From positions 1,333,447 to 1,397,446 of the forward strand of contig NW_006763300.1 of assembly GCF_000218685.1 (NCBI RefSeq): 64,000 nt of DNA. Direction: 5' to 3'. This document shows, in pieces, positions 12,580-24,135 of the stretch. Each line of letters starts with the position of its first letter. The first letter of the stretch is position 1. The notes under the pieces are model-generated. The model was not told the DNA's origin, did no database searches, and was given only the letters and a program-made list of their open reading frames with translations. The DNA comes from Serpula lacrymans var. lacrymans S7.9. Taxonomy: Eukaryota > Basidiomycota > Agaricomycetes > Boletales > Serpulaceae. The position numbers and the translations under genes were made by a program.

Positions 12580-14821
12580 ATGTTCTTTCGCCTTGGATTA
12601 ACGATTGTTGGACTGCCAGTCGCCATCTACTGCTTATCTCTCTGCATATGGAGCTGGTTGCGGCGTCGCCTTCTCATCACACAGACTGGTTGGACAGATA
12701 TACCATTACTCGGAAAGGGTCGCCAGGAAGCTGGTAAGATCAAGGGGACTGTCGTTGTTTGTGGTGGAAGGTTCGTTCTCTTTTTGCATCATTCAAATTG
12801 CCCTAGCTTGCTTGCTAAACTCTGACCTTACTTGGTTTTCACAGCATTGGTGGTCTTTTGACAGCTCGGATTTGCCATGACCATTTCGAGCGAGTGATCA
12901 TCGTAGAACCAGAAGCCTGGTTAAGTACTTCGGACGGTCGCGAAACCCAGGCATGGACGCAGAAATACCAGCGATATCGTGTCGTACAGTACTATTCTCT
13001 TCAAGGTACTTGTGGTGTAAAATCATCGACCGAATGGCGCTAATAGCTGCGTTCTTACCGTGTTAGCTGTTCAGGTATTCTTGTTCACCGCCCTTAAAGC
13101 CATTTTCCCAAATTTCGAGGATGAGTGCATTGCATCTGGCATACGGTGAGTTGTTCATTCACACCTTAGTTGAAAGACACTCAACCCTTTCCTCCCTTGT
13201 TTCGAACAGTCTTATTCCTGCCGACTTCAAACGTTATCTATGGGGTCGTTTTATGCCGGCTCCACACGCAAAGTATAATGGAAATTTACCAAAGGTCATG
13301 TATACCAGCCGTCAAGGTTTGGAAACGATCTTGCGACGTATGGTCATCGGAAGCGGGTACTACCCTAACATTCAATGGATAGTAGGCACTGTAACAGGCG
13401 TTACGCGCGACTCTAAGCATCCTACCCACCTACAATCGGTCAGTGTGCGCACCACCCAGGGGCCCCAGGACATCGAAGCCGTCTTTGTCGTGGACTGCAC
13501 AGGACCCGCCAGTGCGGGCGTCAAATGGATTAAACGTGAAGGGTATGGCTATGCTGAAACGTACTCCAAAAATGCTCTTCCTCTAGATCAGCTCAAATTA
13601 TCATACGACCAAAAAATTCGCTATGCGACGCTAGAGTTCAGCATTCCCCCAGCGTTAGGAAAGCGACTGCCTATACCTGGGGGATTCTACACTCAAGGAT
13701 CCATCTATACATGTGTGGCGAGGTCTGATAAGGACCGATGTAGTGCTTACGCTTCCACACTTGACGGCGATCGCTGTATGTTTGATGGGTCTCTGGTCAA
13801 GGTGGTTGCTGATAGTGGCGCTCCTAGTACAGGTATTGTGTGGTACCTGGGGTGCGGGTGAAGACCCACCCCGGACGATACAGGCGACCAAGGAATATAT
13901 CCATGCTATGGTTCTCGACGAACGTCCACCACAATGGTGGTTTGACATGCTGGACTTGCTTACTGAAGTGGAAGATAAAATGACGTGCAGCATCGTCCGT
14001 GTTCGTGAGTGATGACAATTTACTCTTCAGTACAATCACGAACCGCCCTAACTGGTGTATTATCACCTCGCCAGCCCCAACGCCTTATATTCGCTTTCAC
14101 AAAGCCACTAATCTACCGTCAAATTGGGTTGCCATTGGTGACTCCGTCATGCGGCTTAATCCTGTTTTTGGGTCAGTCTTGCGGTAGCGTTGTGCCTTTG
14201 TGTGATATTTATTGTTCCTTGTGAAGCCAAGGTTGTTCCAAGGCAATGCTCGATGTGGTATCCCTGAATAACGTCCTTCATTCAATGGCAACTTCGGAAT
14301 CTAAAGCGGGATCCCGTCTCCCCAAGGACTTTTCGAAGCGATTCTTCGCCGCTCAAGAGCAGAAAATAAAGCCCTTATGGTCAGTCCTCCTCTCAATCCA
14401 CAAGCACATGGGTCGTGTACTGAGTTACCAATTTCAAAATAGGCTGGCGACCAAAACGTTTGGTAAGCATTCTCTTTATCCCTAGTTTGGTCGACACTGA
14501 CAACTGTGGAATAGATTACGGCTACGATACTACGATACCTATACCTGGTGAAACCTTATCGTCAGGAGCCTTTATCCGTTGGTATATGCGCCAATTGCAA
14601 ACGCTTGCATTTACTGTAAGTACTCTTGCTTTCTCCTGTCATTCGGATGGGGCGTGAGCTTATGCCACTATCGTGCGGGACAGGACATGGATTTGGCTTC
14701 TACTATGTGGCATATCAGCATGATGATGGCGCCCGGCATTGATAACCTTCACCCTTTGACTGTTGTGAAGGTGTTGTGGAACTCCATTCGTACTCATGTC
14801 TGTACCGTAGTTGGTGCTTAG
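12580..14821 (+). CDS. FAD-dependent monooxygenase-like enzyme, tandem copy 3
   Basis: Third paralogue, 560 aa. Exons: 12580-12770, 12845-13005, 13067-13145, 13210-13775, 13828-14004, 14075-14171, 14227-14379, 14443-14462, 14515-14615, 14684-14821. The structure matches copies 1 and 2 except that the fourth and fifth exons are one 566-nt exon; the intron before DCTG is absent, so either this copy lost it or the other two gained it. Motifs: N-terminal anchor (FRLGLTIVGLPVAIYCLSLC), VVVCGGSIGGLLTARIC, VDCTGPASAGVKW, and VAIGDSVMRLNPVFGQG. The 20-nt exon is retained. The intron at 13776-13827 was placed at the TAG before TACAG because only this keeps the VLCGTWGAG block in frame. Likely functional; substrate unknown. 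Confidence 0.85.
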
Positions 14822-15287
14822 ACATAACAGCCCCTGTATCCTTGGCCTACCTTACATTCACATTATAGACCTTACCCATTGTACTACTCATCAAGAGTAT
14901 CACTCGCTGGACGTCCATCAAATTGAGCGAATTGACAGAACTCTAACCTAAACTTTCCTAAGACCGACAGGATGACCCATATTTCTATCTGACAAATATC
15001 TCCGGGTGTAGCATTGTGCACGTCAGATATGTTTAGAATAGAAAACGTCGGTCAGAGAAGCACAGATCTCACAAGGACAGAAATTTTATAGGATAATCAC
15101 ATCTGGTGTTATCCCATGCTTTTCGCAGTAACGAGTATCATAATTGAAACAAACCCCATAAAACATCTAAAAACCCATGATATCTATACATGCATGCTTG
15201 CGAACCAATAGATTGTATTTGGAAAACATAGCGAAAGACGACAATGCTCCGGCCCACAATACTTAGACCCAGCTATACGAAGCAATG
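14822..15287. other. Convergent intergenic region
   Basis: About 0.47 kb between the 3' ends of FAD copy 3 and eIF2A. A near-palindromic pair (GAAAATCTAAAC-like and its complement around 14950 and 15040) was noticed but is imperfect. No gene seen. Confidence 0.4.
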
Positions 15288-17745
15288 CTAAGACGATCCG
15301 AGGGCAGCAAGCTCTTTACGAATCTCTGCCTCGCCATCAATCTTCTTCAGTTGTGTGGCCTCCAATCGTTCACCTCTCCTAGCTTTCTCCTTGAGCTCAT
15401 CGATAGCTTTGAGCTGAAAATAGTTATGATGTGATCAGCATTAAAATCAAGTAAATGATAGACTGATTGTACCTTCTTATTCAAATTCCGGATTTTCTTT
15501 GCAGCCGGATCTAGGGCTCCATCACCACCTGGTGTGGGCGGGACGGAACTCTCGGCCGGAGGTGTCTGCACGCCATTGACTTTAATCTCAATCGAAGGCC
15601 GGGCTGTGGGTTCTCCACCAGCAGCAGCACCGTTTGCAGCACCGTTAGCCTCTCTATCTTTCTTCTTGTCTTTTTTCTTCCTCAGCTTCTTGTCCTGGTT
15701 GTCCGGGCCAGGGGAAGGTGACTTCGGCGCACCAGGGACATGTCTCTTCCCTCCCCCGTAGCCATTCCCATTCACAGCACCTGGCGGGGCGGGGCTGCGG
15801 CTGTACCCTCGTGGAGGAGTCGCTGTACCGTTCGTGGGCACGCGAGGCGCACCGCCCTCATCCTCACGCTTGAATATGGCCGGCGTAGCAAGTCCACGTG
15901 CACCCGGAGGTCGATACGCTCCGGCGGGCTTAGTTGTAGCTGGTTTGGCAGTGAGGGTCATGTCGCGAACACTCTCACTTGGCTGAGGTGCAGGAGGGAT
16001 ATGCTGTCCAAACGGAGCAATGTTTTCTACAGGTGTAGGGCGCCATGATGCTTGGTAGAGCTCCTCAATGGCTTGTACATGCACAAGAGGACCGGTGCAA
16101 TGCCATATTTTGAGACCGTTGTCGACTCGCAGACGGGGTGAGAGTGTAGCGGTCAGAAGGAAACGCCCGTCCGGCGACCACTCACAGAACGAAGTGTTAG
16201 GTGCATCGATGGTACATACTTTTTGCAGAGTACGGCGATCAAAGACGTCGATCTTTCCTGCGAGGTTTCCAAATCCAGCAAGGGCCAGGAGACGACCTTG
16301 GGGGTTGAACGAGATGAAATTGTGGGGAGAGGAACCAAAGTCATGCAGGGTGCGCACACGTTGATCGAAAAGCATGGTCTTGGCAGGCATGTCTGAAGTT
16401 CAATCGCGATTGGGTTTTAGCTATGCATCGCTACTGGCATAAAATAGGTAATAGCTTACAGCCATACACCACACCGAACTCTTTTGAGTTGGGACTCCAC
16501 ATGACGTCGTGTATCGGGCCTTCTTTATCCAGTGCTACCCTGCAATCGAAATTACCTGCGGCGCTGAGCAGGTACATTCCTGTCTCGCCGTAATAGCTCT
16601 TATTTGAATTGTCGACCTCGGTTTGCGTTAACACTAGGACCTGTGTACCAATACTATTCCACTTGATCTGAGCTCGATCGGCCTTGTAAAACGTTTTCTG
16701 GCACGTGGGCGGGCTATTCAATGACGCCAATCCATAGATCTTAACGCTGGCTGGTGCGCCCTGTAACTCGGCTGGTAAGATGAAATGCTCGTGGGATATG
16801 CGATAAAAACGTGTACAACACACCTTTTTCTCGGCTACAAAGACGGCAATCGATGGATGAAGTCCCGGACTTAACGAGACCATTGATGCGCCCTCGACTT
16901 TGAGCTTATCCACCACTCCCTTCGACCAACCTGCAGGCTGGAAGATCTGAACCTCCTGAGCGACGAGGCGGATAGCGTGAGACTCTGAAATGGTATATTG
17001 CAGGTCCCATCCTTCTTGTGACTTTTGGGTAAAAGAGATGAGCTCTTCCCCGGTGGAAGCGGAGAACACGCGAAGGTTCTTGTGCTGAGCTCCATCTTCC
17101 AATTTCACTAGAAACCCGCGGAAAAGATTTTTATCGATGTAAGCAACGTGGTACACGCAATGCAACTGGTCACACTACCTGGTCGCTCCCAGGTTGAGAT
17201 GTAGGTGCCCCGCGGTGAAAACTTGAGTTCAATGACATTGGGGAGGCTCAATTCCTGCAGCAACTTTGCACCTTCCGCTTGGTAGATCCGCACGCTAGAT
17301 AAGAGGATCATTATCAGATCGAGCACATCGCGCAAACACAGCATGGCTCACACTGAGGGCAGTGCGTAGGCAAAAAGACGGCCGTCAGAGCTATAGTGAT
17401 ATAAACGAGCTGGTACGTCTGGTCCTTGGAAACCGTCGACTGGTACATAGTTAGGTGTTCCTCCAACGAGACCGAGACTTTTTTGAGCACGGACTGAAAA
17501 GGCAAGTTTAGGTCGAGAAAGCTGTGGTAAGACGATAAAAAAACGAACAAGCGATTTGCTGAGAGAATTGGGATGCCATTTGTGTGTACAGGGAGGGAGC
17601 TGGGGACAGGAATGAAGCAAATTAATGCTTCAGAGGAAGAATATGGACAGACAAGAAAGAAGAGTAAAGGTAAGGTAACGAAATGCAACAAGGTCTTACA
17701 ACTGAACCGAGTCTTTAGGGCAAGCCGCAGAAATTTACTCCTCAT
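15288..17745 (-). CDS. Eukaryotic translation initiation factor 2A (eIF2A)
   Basis: WD-repeat-like beta-propeller protein that delivers initiator tRNA to 40S subunits in alternative initiation. Exons: 17700-17745, 17352-17493, 17179-17294, 16460-17107, 15473-16392, 15288-15413; 665 aa. Recognisable blocks are FRAQKSLGLVGGTPNYVPV, LYHYSSDGRLFAYALP, VIELKFSPRGTYISTWERP, HDVMWSPNSKEFGVVYGYM, PAKTMLFDQR, SFCEWSPDGRFLLTATLSPR and a Lys-rich C-terminus ending KKIDGEAEIRKELAALG. The join at 16393-16459 restores VVYG-YMPAKT. The first intron (17494-17699, 206 nt) is long for this region and the start is the least certain part: ATG 17745 is preferred, with in-frame ATG 17754 next. Identification is firm. 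Confidence 0.92.
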
Positions 17746-18368
17746 GTAATACATCCGCGCATTCCCGCTCAGCCCCGCCTCTTCCTTTCCTCCATAACCC
17801 TGCTCAGATGTTCTGTTGCCAGCGCTGACCTGAAATCCACACAGACGAAAAGACCTCAAGTTGCTTTATATTGACCTTCGTGGTGACGGGCGCACGATGC
17901 AGAGAACTCGCTGTTTGGACCCTCCTCACGTCGTGGCTCTGGTGCCCAATTCGGTATGCGCTGTCCTGGCGCATTAATGAAGTTGGCCTCGTGGACATCT
18001 GATACACTCACAGTCACGGACACCTTCCATATCTGCTGTGTGATATGGCGGCTCTCTGGTCAAGAACGTCGGAGGCTATGGGACTGCGCGTACTGGATGA
18101 CGTTGTTTTTTGTGGCCTCGCACTATCTTTCAATAGCCTCTCTCATCTCCGTTTGCTTGAGCATTGTCTGCACTGGCCAACCAGGATGACGACCATGCGT
18201 TTCTTTCGAGGTGCGTATTATTCTCGTCGCGATCACATTGTCGCAGTGCTTCCGCCCTACTGGATGTCCTGGATGGCTTTGACCCCCATCGCCACGTTCG
18301 TATAGCGGAATCCACACTTCCTACCAACCACCGCTTTGTTGGCAGCAATGGTCGAATATTCTACAGGG
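17746..18368. other. Divergent intergenic region
   Basis: About 0.6 kb upstream of both eIF2A (minus) and the unknown gene at 18.47 kb (plus). No gene called; the 60-86 codon frames here overlap on both strands. Confidence 0.4.
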
Positions 18369-18375
18369 TATAAAA
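18369..18375 (+). promoter_or_regulatory. TATA box of the unknown gene at 18470
   Basis: Canonical TATAAAA about 100 nt upstream of the ATG at 18470, followed by a C-rich leader typical of fungal promoters. Confidence 0.5.
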
Positions 18376-18469
18376 TCGAGGCTTTACTGGACGAGGATAG
18401 CATCGTTCTCTTCAACTCCCACTCCAGCTACACCCCCCACCCTTCAACCCTCTCCTCCGCGTCCCAGGC

Positions 18470-19267
18470 ATGTCGCAGCCCCCGTATAACTGTGTTAGCC
18501 CCCAGCAAGTGATGTTGAACCCGAATGGCGCCGGTAGTCCTGGTGTACGCACCTATTCTGTCATGTTTCGCCACTTTGACATACTCACTTTTGTTTTTGC
18601 ATGTGTAGCATTATGCAAGGTTGCAAAATCCTCCCCAACATCCTTCCCTTCAGGCTGCAGTCGATCAGTCCGAGATGCCAGACACTTTTTACTCTGTAAA
18701 CGCAATCAGGTTACGGCATCTGCCTCGTTCAAATTTCCACACCCCCAAGCATCAGACCATCCCTGGAATTATATTCAGCTCGAGAGGTTATCCAGGCATT
18801 CGCGTCAAGGACATTCTTTTAGGGCAGGGGCGTGCTATTGTTGACAGTCCCCACGATTTTATTTTCAAGGGACATGGATGGCGCACAACGACTTTAAATC
18901 TTAATGTGAGTCTAACGCTTGTGTGAATCTCGTCGATCCTAATTTCACTACGCAGTATCCTGGCTACAACGATCCCTTTCCTTGGAGAATCGACACCGTT
19001 GACTCAGCTACTAAGACTCTTATGACTCGTTTTCAACTTGTAGAGAAACTCTGTATCCTTATTCGGGCTTTCTGTAGCCAAGCTAGTGTAAGTGCGATGT
19101 CTCGTATCACAATCAGTCACTCATGAAGCCTACAGAAATTGACAATTCAACCCGGCTATGAGAATTGGGCCCTTGGGGAAGACAACGTCCGCCTAGGTGA
19201 TATATACCTGTTCTCGATCCATTATTACCGGAACGTCTGGGTGCCTGAGATATACGTCGTCGAATGA
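18470..19267 (+). CDS. Uncharacterised protein, 211 aa
   Basis: I do not recognise this protein. Four exons, 18470-18544, 18609-18905, 18956-19087 and 19136-19267, all joined in phase 0, give 211 aa ending in EIYVVE. Visible segments: a Pro/Gln/Asn-rich N-terminus (MSQPPYNCVSPQQVMLNPNG), then a more ordered region with SSRGYPGIRVKDILLGQGRA, DFIFKGHGWRTTTLNLNYPG and a C-terminal YENWALGEDNVRLGDIYL. No signal peptide or membrane segment. Short GT-AG introns (50-64 nt) and a TATA box upstream support a real gene. The C-terminal exon could be mis-modelled or followed by more exons; I found none that continue convincingly. Confidence 0.6.
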
Positions 19268-19745
19268 TCGCGTCTTCACCAGCCTGGACTTTCATTATAG
19301 TATATATGTACTATCTTATCTTGTCTTGTTGGCTCCTCGGGCTAACATCCCTGTATCTTCTGCTACAACAGTCTGGACTCAGTTATTTGTATCCTTTAGC
19401 ATAATCTCGTAGACTTTCTTGGGTCGTTTCATGTTTGTAGGGTGTGTTACATTACATAGTTAGGTCTAATTGCAATGAATTTTACACATTTTGTTCTCTG
19501 AGATTTGGCGCTGGACCGCTGGCCATAACGCCGTGTACCTTTTCGGCCAGCTCCGCAATCTGAAGTACCTTTTACTCTATATGGGTCAATGTATAAGGTC
19601 GTACGATTTCAGGGCTATCCGAACTAGAGCCTTTTCTTGCTCCACAACCGTGTACTTTCTGACTACGACGACAGCGAGCAAAGCAGTTTCTATATTATCG
19701 TATCGCAAGGCTACGAAAGGTTACGAACAACACTGACATCAAGTT
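19268..19745. other. Intergenic region upstream of the GH5 gene
   Basis: About 0.48 kb. Frames at 19491-19736 look like chance. No gene or clear promoter element recognised. Confidence 0.4.
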
Positions 19746-22496
19746 ATGCCCAGAGTACCGTCCATATCGCCCACGACGGGCCAGTCAACACCTGCTTCAT
19801 TCATTCACACCATCGACTCTAATTTTGTCGATAACACAGGGAGAACCCTTTTGTTGCGCGGGGTCAATCTTTCTGGTTCCTCGAAGGCGCCTGTTGGAAG
19901 ACCATCATACATCTATGAAGGCTTCTGGGACATTGCGGAACAGGGGGGCGAGAGTTTCGTTGGTCGTCCTCTCAACCTTGAGGATGGCTCCGCAGATGTG
20001 CATTTAGCGCGTCTAAGAGGATGGGGTTTTAATATCATCAGGTTTCCTGTTACTTGGGAGGCACTAGAGCATGAGGGACCGTAAGGAAGCTTCACGTCTG
20101 CTTATCTGCTTACTGAACCACGTGAACAGAGGAAAATACGATTACAAGTTTATGGACTACATTGTGCAAGTCCTCCGAAAATGCAAGGAATACGGATTCA
20201 AAGTATATATGAACCCACACCAGGATACTGTGCGTCTTTGTTTCTCACCTATCGCATTTATCTCATGCCTTGGCTGTAGTGGTCACGCTTCTCAGGTGGT
20301 TCAGGCGCTCCCTACTGGACACTTCCTGCTTGTGGCATGAATCCACGTAACTTTACTGCGACGCAAGCTGCCATCCTTCACTGTGAATATCCGGCCACGC
20401 AGAATCGTGACCCAGCTTCGCTCCCCGCCATGATTTGGTCTACGAACTACGGACGATTAGCCTCGCAGACTCTCTTTGCTCTGTTCTTTGCTGGTAACAC
20501 ATTCGCACCCAATTGCATCATTGACGATGTCAATATCGAAGAGTATCTCCAATCTCACTTTACAGAGGCATTTGGTCGTCTTGCGGACCATATCAAGGAA
20601 GCAGGGGACCTTTATGAAGAAGTGGTTATCGGATGGGACAGTATGAACGAACCCTATGAAGGGTTCATAGGATATGAGGATCTAAACAAAGTCCCAATCA
20701 AGCAGGGGTCGACTTTGAAGAAAGGTACATTCCCCTCTCCAGCTCAGTCTTTAAGGCTGGGTATGGGCGAGGCTCAGACCGTAGACAGCTGGACTTTTGG
20801 TTCTTTTGGCCCTAGAAAGAATGGCACGGTCACAATCGACCCCAAAGGCATCAAAATGTGGGCAGACCCTGAGACTGAACCAGATGGAAAACACCCCGTA
20901 TGGGGTTGGACGCGCAGTCCCAAGTGGAAACTTGGAGATTGTATCTGGGCACAGCATGGTGTTTGGGATGTTGAAGCTGGCTATGTTCTTCTTCCCGAAT
21001 ACTTCCGTTTCCTCCCACCAGGACCAGATGGTACAAGCTTGGAGGTGCAGTTCCTCCGCGACTTTTGGGAGCCACAATTTAGGCGTTATGCTGAGCGCAT
21101 CCGGAAGGCACACCCTGAAGCAATCTTGTTCGTTCAGCCTCCCGTCTTCGCTCGCCCGCCTCCTGTGAATGAAGAGTTGCTTCGTGGACGTTGCTGCTAT
21201 TCAACACACTACTATGATGGTCTTACTCTCATAACGCGACACTGGAATTGGTTCAATGCTGATGCACTTGGGCTTTTGCGTGGAAAGTATTCTTCTACTT
21301 TGCAGGCTGTAAAGATCGGCGAGGGTGCCATTCGCAAGTCGCTTCAAGAGCAACTTGGCATTTTGAAGTCGGACGCATTGGATCTCGGTGCAGGCAACTA
21401 CCCTACGATCATCGGTGAGATTGGCACGCCATTTGATATGGATGCCAAGCGTGCGTATGGGTATACGAATAACGGACGGTACAAGGGAGACTTCTCGAGC
21501 CAGGAAAAAGCACTGGATGCCAGTATGAACGCAGCGGATGGACCCAACGTTTTGAATTGGACGCTATGGACATACTGTCCCGATAACAGTCACGAGTGGG
21601 GAGACGGGTGGAATATGGAGGACCTCAGTCTGTGGAGTGGAGATGACCTACGTGAGGCACAGACAAGCCCGCAGATGCGGACTGGCCCTGGTTCTGAATC
21701 CAGGGCGGCGTTACTAAGAGCGCGTTCGGCGACCATGCTAGGGTCCATGACACCTCCTGCTGCGTCTTCGTTGTCATTGCAAACGCTGCCCACTACAAAC
21801 GACCTCTTGGGTGATGCTGGATCTACTAGCAAAATTTCCCCGTTCCATTGGGAGAACGCACACGATTTCTTGATGGATGGTGCAAGAGCTGCTCGCGCGT
21901 TTTGTCGACCGTGGCCCACTGCGGTCGTTGGCCTGCCAACAGATATCCAGTTCAATATCTCAAAGGCCTATTTCAAGCTCACCGTTCGCGTGCGGGCTGA
22001 GGACGTACCTGTTCCCCACACCAGACACGACAATGCGTCTACCCTGTCAGGCGACCATGTACAGAAGGATAGAGCACCCACTGAAATTTACATCCCGCTC
22101 ATTCATTATGCTCATAACAAAAGCCTTGGTGACCTCGTGGAGCAGAGTGACTCGCCAGAGAGCAGTGACGTGTCGAGTGGAGCACTGACTCCTATTGAAG
22201 ACTCGCGCAACCCTTCATCGTTGAACTTGTCGCTACCCTCTTCGCATGCATCGACCCTTGTGCCAGGTACCACACTGGACCTTGAAGTGACCGTCAGTGA
22301 GGGAATATGGGATGTCGAAGGGCAGACGTTGAAATGGTGGTACCAACCTCCCGAGCCAGGGGGAGCTGACAAGGAGCTGACTATTGAGGTGAAGCGGGGC
22401 AGTGGACCCATCAAATTGAGTACTGAGCCGAGCAGTTGCCCGTCTTTGTTTGGTCTGGATAGCTTGTGTCCGCCCGAGATATGTCGCATCATGTAA
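19746..22496 (+). CDS. GH5 (subfamily 12-like) steryl beta-glucosidase / glucosylceramidase-like enzyme
   Basis: Large GH5 glycosidase resembling fungal EGCrP/Sgl1 enzymes, which hydrolyse ergosteryl glucoside or glucosylceramide. Exons 19746-20080, 20130-20229, 20280-22496; 883 aa. Family motifs: DNTGRTLLLRGVNLSGSSK near the N-terminus, GWGFNIIRFPVTWEALEHEG, GFKVYMNPHQDTWSRFSGGS, the acid/base motif WDSMNEPYEG (Glu about 269) and the nucleophile motif PTIIGEIGTPFDMD (Glu about 525). A serine/threonine-rich interruption (about 600-770) precedes a C-terminal beta-sandwich-like domain ending ICRIM. No signal peptide, so probably cytosolic as for Sgl1-type enzymes. The substrate (sterol versus ceramide glucoside) cannot be decided from sequence alone. 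Confidence 0.88.
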
Positions 22497-22663
22497 TGAA
22501 GTGGGGCTATATGGTTTTTCTATTATTCGTTGCTATAATATCTAGTTTGTCGACTGTCTGTCTGTGGACAATTATGCATTGTAATTATATATTCCATCCA
22601 TGTTCGGTAACTCTAGCATAACATAAAGAACCGTATACCTTCTAGATAGACGACGATAAATAT

Positions 22664-23538
22664 TCAGGAGCTGGATCTTTCATGTTCAAAAGTTGGTGTG
22701 TCGCTGGAAGACTGTAGGTCTGACGATGACTCTTCCGTGAGTGATGTTGGTGGTCGGCGTGGTGCCAGTTGTATGCGAGGCAGTAAGAGCGGGGTATCCT
22801 GGAATTCTGCCCATCCTCCCCTCAGTCCAATTTCCACGACCCTTTCCAATATCCGAGCCAACTCGTCATTTCTACGAGCAGGTAAGTACGTCAATCTGTC
22901 CAAGATTGAGTAGCAAGAGGCTGGACATACCGTTGCTTCTCCTCTTGCCAACGTTCTTCATATGTTGCAGTGACGCTATCGAGTCGCGTCCCTAGGTCTT
23001 GCATTCGGCTGTTGAGCTCATCGAGCTGGTCATCCACATCGTCTCGCCGTCGCGTTGAATTTCTCGATGTACGCCATGTTTCGCCCATGATGAGAAGCGC
23101 AGCGACGCCAAAGAGAAAGCCTTCAGCGAGGGCGTTTGCACCATTCTCAATTGCCCTGCACATATACCCAAGTTTGCTTCGACGAGAAGAAATAAATAAA
23201 AAAGCCACGAACCTCGCTTCTGAGAGTGGACGAACGTGTTGTCTGGCTGGTTCTCCGAGAATGTTGGTCCTGAGCTTGATCTCGGCCATATACATCCCTT
23301 GTGCGAGCGATACGCATATGGACCGGAACGTCTCGTGTCTGGTTAGATTTTATCAAGTCGAGTGCGGGACATGGAGCTGGCTACACTTACTGCTTAGCTT
23401 GGTTTTTCAGTTGTGCGCTGATGGGTTTGGCGATAGTCTCTCTTGGACAAGGATAAGCTGAGAAAACTGCAAGGAAGACGGGTTGATAGAACGAGCGCTC
23501 ACTCGAATTGCCAGCGTGGCCAGCTTCACCGTCGCCAT
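22664..23538 (-). CDS. OPA3-like mitochondrial protein
   Basis: OPA3-family protein, associated with mitochondria; molecular role unclear. Exons 23503-23538, 23391-23437, 23213-23338, 22931-23155 and 22664-22871; 213 aa. The family start MATVKLATLAIR is followed by TIAKPISAQLKNQAKQHETF, SLAQGMYMAEIKLRTNILGE and the hydrophobic FLFGVAALLIMGETWRT segment, then a coiled-coil-like stretch (DDVDDQLDELNSRMQDLGT) and a Ser/Pro-rich tail longer than in the shortest homologues. The 36-nt first exon is shown by the conserved start and by clean donor and acceptor sites. Identification is strong. Confidence 0.88.
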
Positions 23539-24135
23539 GCTAAAACTATGTATGCTCTGATGGTAGTTTCAGAAAGCGACTCGTTGGTGGATGTGATGAT
23601 GAGGTCTTGAGGCGCTACAAATATTCTTCGTAGACAGAAGCCGGAGGCTCGACGTCACCGTACGGCAACGAACTTCGAATAGTCGTTGTTGTAGTCAACA
23701 AATAAATTAAGGACGCTATTGTCAAAAAGACAATGAAGCAAAAAGCAAAAGGTTTGTGAGAAGCGCGACCCACTGCGCGACTGCCAACGGTCCTGATCTC
23801 CTAAGACTAACTCGGCGAGCTCTGCAGGTTGCGGAATTGCTTCCCTGGCCTGACAAGAGCCGATTATTCCAAGTTACACTTCACGCCTTACGACGCGACA
23901 AACTGTGGCAACCAAGTTTTCCGGAGGGGACAGTTTCGAACCAGCGCACTCGTGGATTTAACCGCTGTAAAGAACCACCTCACATTCCCGGTTTAGGGCC
24001 ATTACAGCCACTGCACCATTGTACCATAACTTAGTGTGGGTTGTAACTTCCCAAGACCCACCAGCCTCGCTTAGACTATTACTAGACGCGCTCTCTTTCC
24101 TTTTGCCATCGACGACGGCAACACCTGCTTCAACG
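23539..24135. other. Divergent intergenic region
   Basis: About 0.6 kb between the starts of the OPA3-like gene and CDC73. No gene seen; the 92-codon frame at 23756 has no recognisable content. Confidence 0.4.
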
